Assembly: GCF_001039355.2 (NCBI RefSeq)
Contig: NW_019775541.1
Span: 297,547-330,012, forward strand
DNA: 32,466 nt
Source of the DNA: Lingula anatina
Lineage: Eukaryota > Brachiopoda > Lingulata > Lingulida > Lingulidae
Direction of reading: 5' to 3'
Part shown: one piece after another, positions 9,851-19,620 of the stretch
How the letters are laid out: each line of letters begins with the position of its first letter
How positions within the stretch are numbered: the stretch's first letter is position 1
The notes under the pieces: generated by a model
Database searches by the model: none
What the model was told of the DNA's origin: nothing
The model's input: the letters and a program-made list of their open reading frames with translations, nothing else
Position numbers and translations under genes: made by a program

Positions 9851-10425
9851 TCTGAGATAATTGATATTTAATCAGGATGAAGGCGGATCGCTGTCCTAAA
9901 AAATGTTATCTTAGATAATTGATATTTAATCAGGATGAAGGCGGATCGCTGTCCTAAAAAATGTTATCTTAGATAATTGATATTTAATCAGGATGAAGGC
10001 GGATCGCTGTCCTAAAAAATGTTATCTTAGATAATTGATATTTAATCAGGATGAAGGCGGATCGCTGTCCTAAAAAAAAGTAATGTGAGATAAATTATAT
10101 TCAATCAGGATGAAGGTGGATCGCTGTCCTAAAAAAAAAGTAATGAGATTTTTTTCTAATGTAATCAGGATGAAGGCGGATCGCTGTCCTAAAAAAAGTA
10201 ATCTGAGATGATTTATATTTAATCAGGATGAAGGCGGATCGCTGTCCTGAAAAAAAGTAATCTGAGATGATTTATATTTAATCAGGAAGAAGGCGGATCA
10301 CTGTCCTGAAAAAAGTAATCTGAGATGATTTTTATTTAATCAGGATGAAGGTGGATCGCTGTCCTGAAAAAGTAATCTGAGATAATTTATATTTAACAGG
10401 ATGAAGGCGGATCGCTGTCCTGAAA
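9812..10425 (+). repeat. Tandem array, 11 units of about 58 bp
   Basis: Unit starts are at 9812, 9871, 9929, 9987, 10045, 10104, 10164, 10222, 10281, 10339 and about 10395, giving periods of 57-60 bp. Each unit has a nearly invariant core, GGATGAAGGCGGATCGCTGT, flanked by AGG and CCT, then an A-run and a variable AT-rich spacer. Units 2, 3 and 4 are identical (58 bp, with the spacer word ATGTTATCTTAG), which shows recent local expansion. Later units have TCAGG before the core and CCTGA after it, a perfect 5-bp inverted pair, whereas earlier ones have CCTAA. The array sits between the end of gypsy pol and the presumed 3' LTR, so it is a 3' untranslated minisatellite of the element. It is not a CRISPR array: spacers are near-identical and the host is an animal. 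Confidence 0.95.
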
Positions 10426-10427
10426 AG

Positions 10428-10448
10428 CTTGAGCATATAGCACTCAAG
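10428..10448 (+). repeat. Small inverted repeat after the array
   Basis: CTTGAG and CTCAAG flank a 9-nt loop immediately downstream of the last array unit. Short; it could be chance or part of the element's 3' end. Confidence 0.5.
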
Positions 10449-10545
10449 ATGTGACTTTCTACTATATGAAAACTGAAAATTCTTCAGGATTCAAAATATT
10501 CAAGGATAATGATTTTTAAGTTTATATGTTGTAGAAAAAAATTCA

Positions 10546-10557
10546 GGTTGGGAGGAA
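10546..10557 (+). promoter_or_regulatory. Putative polypurine tract
   Basis: A G/A-rich stretch (GTTGGGAGGAA) lies directly before TGTTATATCC. Gypsy elements prime plus-strand DNA synthesis from such a tract abutting the 3' LTR, and the position fits (after pol and the minisatellite). Inferred from context; one T interrupts the tract. Confidence 0.5.
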
Positions 10558-10860
10558 TGTTATATCCAATACATGGCTGCTGATTAGTTGTCTTGACCAG
10601 GGCCACCACCTGGTGGATGACGTGGTAGTGGAAATGAGTGTGAAAGAAGCACATGGTGAGTGAGACCCACAGCACCTGGTCATAACAGATGATAAGTATT
10701 TGACCCAAGGTGGAGCAGTGGTCATTACCCACCGTCACCCATCACCATGCCAAAAACGCCTCCTTACAGGTAGTGCACAAAATTATTGCTTGGTTTTGTT
10801 TTACAAGTCCTGTTACAATAGATAATTTGTCTTCTATCCTTCCCATGTAGATCAATAAAC
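10558..10860 (+). mobile_element. Putative 3' LTR of the gypsy remnant (start only)
   Basis: Begins with TGTTATATCC, the TG-start expected for an LTR, next to a purine tract. It carries an AATAAA polyadenylation-like signal at 10854-10859. No second LTR copy is in the window, so the right boundary cannot be fixed. A terminal ..ACA could lie shortly after 10860. Two minus-strand frames over this part (10484-10738) are overlapping shadows. Confidence 0.4.
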
Positions 10861-12333
10861 CAGTTATCACATTTTGTGCTTCCTTTAAATTTAAATAATT
10901 TTTTTCACTTCTCTCATGTTACTACTCACAAAATATACTTCTACATGGCACATTCAACTGATATACTTATCCCAGATTATTACAGCCATTGTTTATAGGC
11001 AATTTGTATGCAAATTTCTCAAAAATTCCAGAAGATTTGGCAGAGTTCTGTTTATTTAACTATGTTTAATCTAAGATTGTGCTCAACTCAGCAGTCACAA
11101 TTGTGCCCAGCAACCTCCAAAAGACATTTTAAACTTGTTTCAGTTTAGGCACCATAACTGTGATGTCTGTCATATTAGGTGGACATTTGGCAGTATATTG
11201 TAGGTATAATATTCTGCTGTTGTGGACTGTCAGAGCTTTGTCTTTTTATTTAGGTAATTTATGTCACTTCATTAATATAATCTTCTGTCTCTTTTTCCAG
11301 CTCCAGTCTCCATACAGCATGGTGTCTTCTAGGTGAACAGATTTTACCTGGCTGGACATGGGGGACATGCATTGTTAATATGAAATAGACAGGAAATAAC
11401 AGCTGCAGGAATATCCCTTCATCTCACACAGTTGTGCAAGACACAGCAAGTTTCAGGATGAATGGGTTGTGAAGAGCCAGAGACAGGACAGCCATGGTAA
11501 ACGGGGAACTTGACTTCTTGCAGGTTGTACACAAAATGGACAGTTGGTTTTTTTTCAAGTAACAGCGGGTAAAATTGGCCTTTTTCTTACCTCTGTAGAG
11601 ACAAAATTATCACAATTTTTGGATTTCATTGGTTTCCAATATGACTTAAAATCATGAGTTATTATAATCACCCACACTTGTTTATTTAAAAGAAAATAAG
11701 TTGTAATGATGTGTGCATTGGAGCTTTATAGTCATTAATACTATTTTTGATCCACACCTCTCATTTGTTAACAATGCATTTGTTTAGTTTGAACCATTTG
11801 TCTTATATGCACAAAACATATTCATTTAAGTTTTATAGTTGTTAAGTGCTTTTTTAATCACACCTGTCATTTTTAAAGAATTTGAATCCAATTTATCTTG
11901 TATGCACAAAACACATAAAATGAATACTTATATTTTGAATTGAGCACCATTACATATGAGCAGTATCAAGATATAAATATCAAGTTTCGTGATACAAAAA
12001 TGTTCTTGTGCATTTTACAAAAGCATCCTGTATTTGAATTACTTATCATTGAATTGTTTCTGATAATGTACAAATTTTTAAGGATATTACAGAGAGGATT
12101 CACAGGCATTGCAAACAGTAACACTCATTTCATTTATGTTTTTAGCAAATACACTTCTGGAATTCTAAAAAGAGCTGCTGGCAGACCAAGAGGTCAGTTT
12201 TATACTGAGTGAGAGAGAGTGCTGCCAGAACCACCCAGAACAAGACTTCCAAACACAGCAGATCCTGTGGAGCCAGTTATATGGAACAGTACAATTACAC
12301 AACAAATGTGGGTTCCAGGTAACACAAAGAATC
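10861..12333. other. No confirmed gene; weak exon-like pieces
   Basis: Mostly AT-rich. Two spots resemble short exons: a polypyrimidine/AG near 11300 followed by TAG-GTGAAC at about 11330, and an open stretch at about 12145-12319 ending CCAG-GTAACA. The latter includes a frame with KRAAGRPRGQ, an AT-hook-like word. A stop interrupts the frame after GQFYTE. I could not link them to any family. Confidence 0.3.
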
Positions 12334-12640
12334 AATTTCCCCCATATACATGGAAACTATAGAGGCAGGGTATATAAAGCAAGGAGATTGTGTGGGACAA
12401 TACTCTATCACTGAAGACAAATAGACACAATGGAAATGTTTAAAAGTGAATTGATATTTCAGCTCAGTTGTGATGTGTTATAATAATTTTCCCCATATGC
12501 ATGGAAACTGTTACAGTACTAGTAGAGGTAGCATATAGTGAGATTGTGGTAGACAATAAGTCATCACTGAAGAGAAAAAGACATCAGTGAAAATTTTTTA
12601 ATGTGAATATGTATTTCAGGTCAGATATGATGTGTTATAG
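12334..12640. repeat. Diverged tandem duplication, two units of about 150 bp
   Basis: The unit beginning AATTTCCCCCATATACATGG at 12334 recurs at 12484 (AATTTTCCCCATATGCATGG). Shared ordered words follow: GAGATTGTG, ATCACTGAAGA, and GTGATGTGTTATA versus ATGATGTGTTATA. Divergence is substantial, so the duplication is old. No coding sense. Confidence 0.8.
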
Positions 12641-13045
12641 ATGATCTCTGTTATTGTGAGGTCATTAAGTTGTATTATGCAAATTTTATCACATATTTAT
12701 TATATACAGACACTCAGTCTGTCTATATTCTGATCACTGTGTCTGTCCAGTGTCATTGCCATAGTCAGCACTTTATGACACATCTGTTGTTTATCCTATA
12801 ACTGATAAACTGTATTTTTGTTTTAATTTTAATTCTTCTAGAAAATCAGCATGATTGGATTATTTTATGATATTGTTTTGTTATCTTTAGCAGTTTGGAT
12901 ATGATGGTACAGTATTTCCTGAGTATATCAAATTCAAGTAATTTCTGATTCTGATATTTATTTTAATTACTAAATATTGTCATCTTGTGAATTTATGAAA
13001 TTATTATAAGTTCATTGTTAAATGATTTATCAGGTGCATGACAGT
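12641..13045. other. Non-coding, no gene seen
   Basis: AT-rich spacer between two tandem-repeat blocks. Nothing recognised. Confidence 0.6.
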
Positions 13046-13270
13046 AGTCAGAAGGTTCATTGGTCTGATAGTTGGATGTTGCCAAGATCCAATGGTTCAA
13101 AAGATTCACAAGTCAGAAGGTTCATTGGTCTGATAGTTTGATGATGCCAAGATCAAGTGGTTCAAAAGGTTCAGTAGTCAGAAGGTTCATTGGTCTGATA
13201 GTTTGATGATGCAAATGTCCAGCTGTTTCAAAGGTTTGCTAGTCAAAAGGTTCACTAGTCTGAGAGTATG
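13046..13270. repeat. Tandem repeat, about 3.5 units of 65 bp
   Basis: The word AGTCAGAAGGTTCATTGGTC starts units at 13046, 13111 and 13176, with a diverged unit at 13241, all exactly 65 bp apart. Within a unit the second half (GGTTCAAAAG-GTTCA) weakly repeats the first, suggesting a higher-order repeat from a shorter ancestor. The regular spacing and decline in identity toward the right are typical of an unequal-exchange minisatellite. Confidence 0.92.
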
Positions 13271-13637
13271 AAATGTGTATGGTGTAATATAGCAATGATA
13301 ATATTTGTTTATGTTTTACTTACTGTTCATGACTCCATAATGTCCAAGCTTTGGACATGTGTTACTTTATCTGTGATTTTCATTGTTTCTTGAACACAAA
13401 TATTTGGTTTTATGGTCTTGTTGCCTGCTGCTGTAAAGATGAAGACTAATGTCAACACATTTGAGTTATATTCGGAAAGCTAAAAACAGTAATTCCTTTC
13501 AGTGAAGTATTTTATTTGTCTGAGTTACATGACATACTTAATGGAAACTAAATGACTTTTATGTCATTACTATAAATACAATTTGGCATAAATAAATATT
13601 CTGTGATTTTTATGTACAAACACAAAGTGACAGCTAC

Positions 13638-13740
13638 AGATTCTCCAGGGTGGATGACTGGGGCCATTCACACTTGAGATGCACTTTAATTGATTGCAGT
13701 CAGTCTGCACATTCAATCCAGTCCTGGTTTCTGTCGTACA
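13638..13740 (-). pseudogene. Second, degenerate copy of the PHD-like half-finger
   Basis: This 100-bp block is a duplicate of 13899-13998. On the minus strand it still reads YDRNQDWIEC, but the next conserved Cys-x2-Cys is destroyed by a stop and the WF-x3-Cys part is lost. A tandem partial duplication of the PHD-coding segment, offset about 255-261 bp. Confidence 0.7.
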
Positions 13741-13889
13741 TGCATACCTTCTCCTCAGTAACTCAGCCATTTAAGCTAATTGCAATGATCGCACTTAGCA
13801 AGAATCTCCCCCAACTGGTATGGTGTGTCTATCTGACAGATTACAGCTCTATAGAATACCACCCTAAGAGCAGTTGCAACACTGCCAAT

Positions 13890-14691
13890 GTGTGCTGTAG
13901 ATTCTCCAGGGCAGATGACTGGATCCCTTCACATTTGCGATAGAACCATTGCAGGCAGTCTTCACATTCAATCCAGTCCTGGTTTCTATCATAGACCTGC
14001 CCACAATGACAATATATTGGAAATTCAGACAATTTTGGTCTTGTATGGTGGCTGTTCTCTGATCTATATGGGGACATTTCCAAACTACCCCTTTCAAAAC
14101 ACTTGCTGAGATGTTCCCTCATTGCCCTTTGCTCCCAAATGAAGTCCTCGGGTCTTGTTCCAAAGCACAGCAATGGCATAAAGACCACTGTCATTATCAC
14201 CAGTTTGCTCCTGAACATCTATGTGCTCCAAAACAATTTCCTTGGATGGAGCAAAATGCAATGAGGCAACGATCTCAGCAATCTTACCCTTCAGTCTGGG
14301 TCTCCAAGGTCTGGAATTTGAACACAATTGCTAATATTGCTATTAATGTTGGAAAGAGTAAGCCAATGGGAGTTAAGATAAACTATTTGCACAAATGAAG
14401 AAGTGGGAGTGGATAAGATATGACCATTTTTAACAAACTCAAGGGCACAAGTACCATGAAAGCCCTCTACCTTTGGGAACATATCTGATAAAATTCCATG
14501 GACTAAGTTTATTTCATTACTAGTCAACCAGGCATGTCTTTGACTTAATATTGTTTTAGAAGAAATGTCATACCTACTGTATGAAAGTTTCTTTCTCTGT
14601 TTAAGTGACAAGGAAGGGAAATTACCTTTTCTTTTCATACCTACCTTGCCCTCAACATTAAAGGCCCTATAATCCTCTTCTTCAGTCTTAT
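13890..14691 (-). pseudogene. Ulp1/C48-like protease domain followed by half a PHD finger (decayed exon 2)
   Basis: Reading from 14691 down: a basic segment, then WLTSNEINLVHGILSDMFP and a block ending NSHWLTLSNIN. The latter holds the catalytic His-Trp of Ulp1-like (C48) cysteine peptidases as found in animal transposon-linked proteins. After a frameshift near 14295 come IAEIV and QEQTGDNDSGLYAIA, the box that normally reads Q..x..DCG; here Cys is Ser (AGT), so the nucleophile is gone. A second frameshift near 14165 leads into MREHLSKCFE, then the zinc-finger half CHCGQVYDRNQDWIECEDC-LQWFYRKC. The PHD His of WFH is Tyr. The rest of the finger is missing. Ulp1-like proteases cleave ubiquitin/SUMO-like tags and PHD fingers read histone tails; this copy could do neither. 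A clear splice acceptor (TTTTGCATTTTAG) precedes 14691. Confidence 0.75.
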
Positions 14692-15128
14692 CTAAAATGC
14701 AAAACAAAATATTAAAATGAGCAATCCCATAAAAATATTAAATAATACAAATAACTCGATTCATTTACAGTACATTAACAAAACTGAGGGGTATTTAACT
14801 TGTTTTGCCAAGTATATTAAAGTGGTAACCTGATACTTAACCAATATAACATATGCACAGAGCTATTCATTTTCAAAAAAGCATGTGTTATTTATGATGA
14901 GGTGAACAGACACTTATCACTTGCAAGAATATCAATGGCATAGTGATACAAATTATTTCTCCTTCTGTGTCTGTTGTTTCAAGGTCTGTTGACAGCCTGG
15001 ACTCCAAATTTTTACACTTCTGGCATGCCTTTTGATTGTCATCTGCAAATCCAGCTTAGAAGGTTAAGCATTCTACAATTATAGAACATCAAGTTCACTC
15101 ACAATTTTGGCAATTTTTAAAGACTAAC
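14692..15128 (-). other. Predicted 437-bp intron
   Basis: Donor AG|GTTAGT at 15129/15128 and acceptor TTTTGCATTTTAG ending at 14692 bound this stretch on the minus strand. Exon 1 ends with one base of a codon and exon 2 supplies two, so the phases match and an Asp codon forms across the junction. Interior is AT-rich without coding sense. Inferred from sequence only. Confidence 0.6.
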
Positions 15129-15315
15129 CTTGTTGTCTTCGTACTGTAACACTGTATGGCCTCCAATCAGCAGTTGGAGACACATTAGGCTCAGTGGCCT
15201 TTGTAACAGTTGTACTTTTCAGATGGTCAGTCCACAAACACTTGTCACCATCTATCCATGATGATGGCACCACTTCAACCTCATTTGTTTTGTCAAAAAG
15301 AACAACAGCATACAT
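15129..15315 (-). CDS. Candidate first exon, N-terminal module of an Ulp1/PHD-type protein
   Basis: An ATG at 15315 opens a 62-codon exon: MYAVVLFDKTNEVEVVPSSW, then CLWTDHL, P..DWRPYSVTVRR. The spaced pattern VVPSxW, CLW, DWxxYxVxV is one I associate with the N-terminus of animal transposon-related proteins, including those ending in DUF4806. That is a memory of pattern and not a search result. It ends at a good donor and joins in phase with the exon starting at 14691. The exon itself is intact, but the downstream exon is broken, so the gene as a whole is a remnant. No membrane segment or signal peptide. Confidence 0.5.
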
Positions 15316-15503
15316 GATGGAACACTACCCTGTTCAAATTATCAAATGCAGTTTCAGAATAAGTTTGTTCCCAAAAAACATGCACATTTCATACAAGTTG
15401 ATTGTAAGAAAGATTTATAATATTGGTGTGAAGTGAAGGTACTTCCCTTTAGCTTCATATTTCATTGCATAACATTTTCATTTAGATCATTTTTATATCA
15501 TTT

Positions 15504-15522
15504 ACACACACACACACACACA
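15504..15522. repeat. (AC)n microsatellite at gap edge
   Basis: At least nine AC units run directly into the N block, so the true array is probably longer. Open frames extending through the Ns are meaningless. Confidence 0.95.
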
Positions 15523-16171
15523 NNNNNNNNNNNNNNNNNNNNNNNNNNNNNNNNNNNNNNNNNNNNNNNNNNNNNNNNNNNNNNNNNNNNNNNNNNNNNN
15601 NNNNNNNNNNNNNNNNNNNNNNNNNNNNNNNNNNNNNNNNNNNNNNNNNNNNNNNNNNNNNNNNNNNNNNNNNNNNNNNNNNNNNNNNNNNNNNNNNNNN
15701 NNNNNNNNNNNNNNNNNNNNNNNNNNNNNNNNNNNNNNNNNNNNNNNNNNNNNNNNNNNNNNNNNNNNNNNNNNNNNNNNNNNNNNNNNNNNNNNNNNNN
15801 NNNNNNNNNNNNNNNNNNNNNNNNNNNNNNNNNNNNNNNNNNNNNNNNNNNNNNNNNNNNNNNNNNNNNNNNNNNNNNNNNNNNNNNNNNNNNNNNNNNN
15901 NNNNNNNNNNNNNNNNNNNNNNNNNNNNNNNNNNNNNNNNNNNNNNNNNNNNNNNNNNNNNNNNNNNNNNNNNNNNNNNNNNNNNNNNNNNNNNNNNNNN
16001 NNNNNNNNNNNNNNNNNNNNNNNNNNNNNNNNNNNNNNNNNNNNNNNNNNNNNNNNNNNNNNNNNNNNNNNNNNNNNNNNNNNNNNNNNNNNNNNNNNNN
16101 NNNNNNNNNNNNNNNNNNNNNNNNNNNNNNNNNNNNNNNNNNNNNNNNNNNNNNNNNNNNNNNNNNNNNNN
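15523..16171. other. Assembly gap, 649 N
   Basis: All bases are N. The gap begins inside an AC microsatellite. The gene remnant to its left starts at 15315, so promoter or upstream exons could be hidden here. Confidence 0.99.
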
Positions 16172-16745
16172 TTACTGTTCTCAAACTTACAGGAAAGAAA
16201 CATGGGACTAAAATATAGCTTCAGTAGGCAATGCAATCTGCCAGTTAAACAGTTTTTTTGTGAAAATTTAATTTTTCACATATTGGCATTTTCAAGGTGT
16301 GACTTTGAAGTTCCACAGGCTTGAAGACCCATGCTTGTCACATTTTCTGAAAATCCATGATACGTATATTTTATTATTAAAAATTGATTGTCATTATGCT
16401 GGTAACCATTATGTAATATTGCATCAGAATAGAAGAAAACACAATTTTGGGTGCTGCTGCCATGATGACCATTATGGGAAAACCATGTTACTTATGATTG
16501 CGAAACTTTCAAAAAAGAAATACAGGACTAAAATGCAGCCTGAGTTGGAAAAGCAGTCTAATTGACTTCTTTTTCTGGAAGTTTTACATTTTCAAAGGGT
16601 GAACTTGAACTCCCATGGGCCTGAAGCCTTATGTTTGTTACACATTTTACTTACATTGGTATTACCTGTTGAGCATAATTAGAATTTGATGTGGAATTTG
16701 CAGTTTAACATAATGTACTTTTGCATCAGAATTGACAGTAGCCTA
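16172..16745. repeat. Old tandem duplication, about 300-bp period
   Basis: Ordered words are shared at offsets of 320, 300 and 302: GGACTAAAAT (16205/16525), the CCACAGGCTTGAAG-like block (16313/16613) and GCATCAGAAT (16421/16723). Copies are clearly diverged. Copy 1 starts at the gap edge and could extend into it. The plus-strand frame at 16299-16565 is a by-product. Confidence 0.75.
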
Positions 16746-17275
16746 TTTTGTTATTTCCTGCTTTTTGTCTGTACATTTGACAGCTTTGCTGCCTTGTTTT
16801 CTTTTGAGTTGTTCTTTTTGTAGAAAAGTTACACTTCCATCTATCTGTCCTATGTAAGCATGTAGCAGCTACCTTATGGCAGGAATAAACATGGCCGCCT
16901 GCTAGCATATGGACTGAAAATGTCCACATAAGTTTTGAGTAGATATCAAGCCCAACCTGGTTTTCACATATATCTCACCTTATATCCATGTCTTTTCAAC
17001 CGTGAATAATTAGCTTGTCTGAGGCAGGGGCTAATATAAAAAATGAACATCTTTTATCCTCAAGTCATTGTGAGATTCTTCTTTTAATCAGCACTGCATG
17101 TAAGAATAAAGCGATCAAAATATTGATCACTAACAATGATTGGCCACTATTGCCTTTGTCATAGTAAAGAAAAAGCAAACAAACACATATCTGAACAGTT
17201 GAAAAAATTAAAAAAGCATTGAAGGGAGGTAGAAAGACATAAAATAAACCTGGGTGCAATCTTGATCCCTGATAC
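16746..17275. other. Non-coding, no gene seen
   Basis: Contains a short stretch (about 16755-16800 and 17008-17035) weakly similar to 28890-28930 and 29257-29285, so it may include an uncharacterised dispersed repeat. No coding sense. Confidence 0.4.
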
Positions 17276-17508
17276 TGCCTCATTTATGCCGTAGAGGAGT
17301 AGTCCCTCATAAAACAAATCTTCTAACACCTGGCTGTCCATTTTGTTGAGGAATTTAATGGCCACCAAGTTGCCCAACGACAGCTCAGAGTCCAAGAAGA
17401 CGCTGCCAAAGGCCCTCTACGCTAGCTGGTGATGGATTTTGAAGTTCTCTTCGTTGAGCAGACCTGGGAATGGGGCTTTTTCGTAGAACAGATCAACATC
17501 CTTCTTGT
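17276..17508 (-). pseudogene. Unrecognised exon with one in-frame stop
   Basis: After an acceptor (CTTATATTGCAG) at 17509 the minus strand reads about 78 codons in one frame, beginning DKKDVDLFYEKAPFPGLL, then a TAG at 17417-17419, then AFGSVFLDSELSLGNLVAIK and SQVLEDLFYEGLLLYGIN. It ends near a possible donor (GGCA|GTATCA). Composition looks like genuine amphipathic-helical protein and differs from the AT-rich flanks. I do not recognise the family. It could be a further exon of the transposon-like cluster or a host exon fragment. The single stop and lack of neighbours suggest a pseudogene. Confidence 0.5.
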
Positions 17509-19181
17509 CTGCAATATAAGGATAGTTGTTTGGATAATTGGATATTGCAATAATTGTAAAAATAATTCTAATGTAAATTGTAAGAGTGAAAAGTTGCACA
17601 TTTCTGCAAGAGACCACTCTGATCCGCAATAGAAAGGCAATTTAAAAAAGGCGATTTCCCTGCAACAACCGGACTTATGTACCGGCTTAAAAGTTAAAGA
17701 TGTTTTTGCAGCCACTAGAGGTTCATTACCTATAAAGATTACAGGAAATTGTTAATGTCATGTTAAAATCTAACACCTTGAATATGTCATACAATAGGGT
17801 AATTCTCATAAATAATGTGCTAATAGATGTAACACAAACAAACTACAAATGTATGTGGTATAGTAAGCAAATGCTTATTATTTCTTGGTGGTTCTTTAGA
17901 TGTAGGAAATATATTAGTAAGAAATATTACATACAGGTAGATGGGGGTTCTTCTGTTTCTTGGCCCCCAACAACACCTTAGAGGGCCAATTCCCCTATAA
18001 TCTCTCAATTAACTGAAATTTAATAAACAAAATAAAGATACACCTCACTTTAAGTAATATACAGCAATAGGTAATCAGTTTTGTTTATAACACCTTGCCT
18101 TTTTCATTATTTTTATTTATTATTATTATTATTTTTTTTTTTACAATTATATTTAAAACATACCTTTTGTTCTAAAGGGGACAGTTCTTTGGGCAGGGAC
18201 CGCCCCCTGTCTTCCCCATACTTTCTCCGTTGTTTTTCTGTGTGTTTTGTCTTGGAACATAAATCTTATTTCCTACGTACACTTGCGTTGTCTCGGGGAA
18301 CTTTGGACACAGTTGACGCTACAAGCAGGAAGATAGAGACCGATGTATGTTCCGATATTCACCAAGAACCCTTTAACTTCACATTAATGTTTCCAATTCT
18401 CTTCAATATGCTGTGTATAATGATGTAATTCCCTATGTTTATAAAAGAAGTAATTAAGTGGAGGATGGAATTGTAAGATTAAAATATATCAATAGTCAAG
18501 TCATCTATCTATTCTAGTGCTTTTGATTTTATAAATTCGGCACTAACCTTCTTGTAATTTCCTGCCACGCCTTCATTTTTGCCTCATTGGTTTTGCAAAC
18601 AAAAATTTCTTAGATTCCAATCACCTGTTCTCACAAATGTATAAAAAGCAATCTCTGTGAACAAAATTTAACCAAAAAGACCATGTTTTATTTTGTGGGA
18701 TAACTCTCTGGTAAACTCTGAGAATTCTGTTTGAGTTTCTTAAATATCATCAAAAAAATTACAGGTAAAAATCATTCTTCTCACCATTCCTTTCTCACAG
18801 TACCAATGTAAGTTACCTGTGATTTTCTTCTTTAACTCCTAAAATTCATTATTAGTAATACATAGAAAACTAATTACATTCCAGGCAAAAGGGTCTGTAA
18901 ACTCAAAATTGAATTTGACAGGGTCAAAAGATGCTATATTGAGAACAGATTGATTTTTTTCTATTTCCTTTGCCATTGATAATAATCTGGATTGGACTTC
19001 AAGTAAAAGTATTGTTTTGTCAATTTTGTCATTACTCCCAGAATAACCATTTTTCCCCCATTTGCAGGTTGTTTTTCTTTACTTAAAATCTTGTTGACTT
19101 TTAAAAGCTGCTGAATTCTCTTCAGTGTTCTTTTGGAATGTTTTCTTGTGGTTCATCATTTTTAACAAAATTTTAGATGGA
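17509..19181. other. Non-coding, no gene seen
   Basis: AT-rich with a short (TTA)n plus T-run at about 18115-18143. Open frames here are short and show no family resemblance. The stretch upstream of 17508 on the minus strand may hold the intron of the unrecognised exon. Confidence 0.5.
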
Positions 19182-19560
19182 TCACAGTTGGAGTTTATTA
19201 TCAAAGTGCAGCAAGTGCAACACAAAATTTTGTTTCAGTACCTTCTTCCAGTTGAGCCAAATAATATAGCTCATGCTGAGTAACATAAGTCCCAGAAAAG
19301 CACAGATGAATGCAAATGCAAGTTTGTTGTACAGCACAAACTTTGGTGGAGGCATTTTCAAGGCAAAAGCTAACAAAGAAAAGAAAGGATAGAGCTTAAA
19401 AATGGAAAGCAAGGAAGAAACCAACATGCAATATGTAAAATTGTCAGCATCAGTTCTTGACCTTTTCTTTTTCAGCCTTGTAAGGGTGTTCTGTGTTGGT
19501 GTAATCTTGGTAACAAGCTCTGTGATATGCTTCAACTTGCCCATCTTACCAGTGACTCTT
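19182..19560 (-). other. Open frame with one hydrophobic segment; not recognised
   Basis: The minus-strand frame includes a probable membrane-spanning stretch LAFAFICAFLGLMLLSMSYI preceded by KMPPPKFVLYNK. A polypyrimidine-AG (TTTCTTTTCTTTGTTAG) inside the frame at about 19370 could be a splice acceptor, so the real exon might start there. It lies just downstream of the transposase remnant on the same strand but does not match the rest of that family. Low confidence that it is coding. Confidence 0.25.
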
Positions 19561-19620
19561 GATTGTATTGTAGCATGCATCTTGGCAAATGCCAGCTGCT
19601 TTTTTAAATGTATCCCAGCT

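Noticed and set aside
9812-10425. CRISPR-like array
   Set aside because: Repeats are regularly spaced, but the spacers are near-identical to each other and the window is animal DNA with gypsy pol adjacent. It is a minisatellite.
10484-10738. Minus-strand frames over the LTR-like region
   Set aside because: Two overlapping frames in different phases, no family resemblance, opposite to the gypsy element that explains the sequence.
13650-14398. Plus-strand frames opposite the Ulp1/PHD remnant
   Set aside because: Antisense shadows; the minus strand has the recognisable protease and zinc-finger motifs.
15433-16236. Long open frames of 228-261 codons on both strands
   Set aside because: They are read through the 649-base N gap and an AC microsatellite, so there is no coding information.
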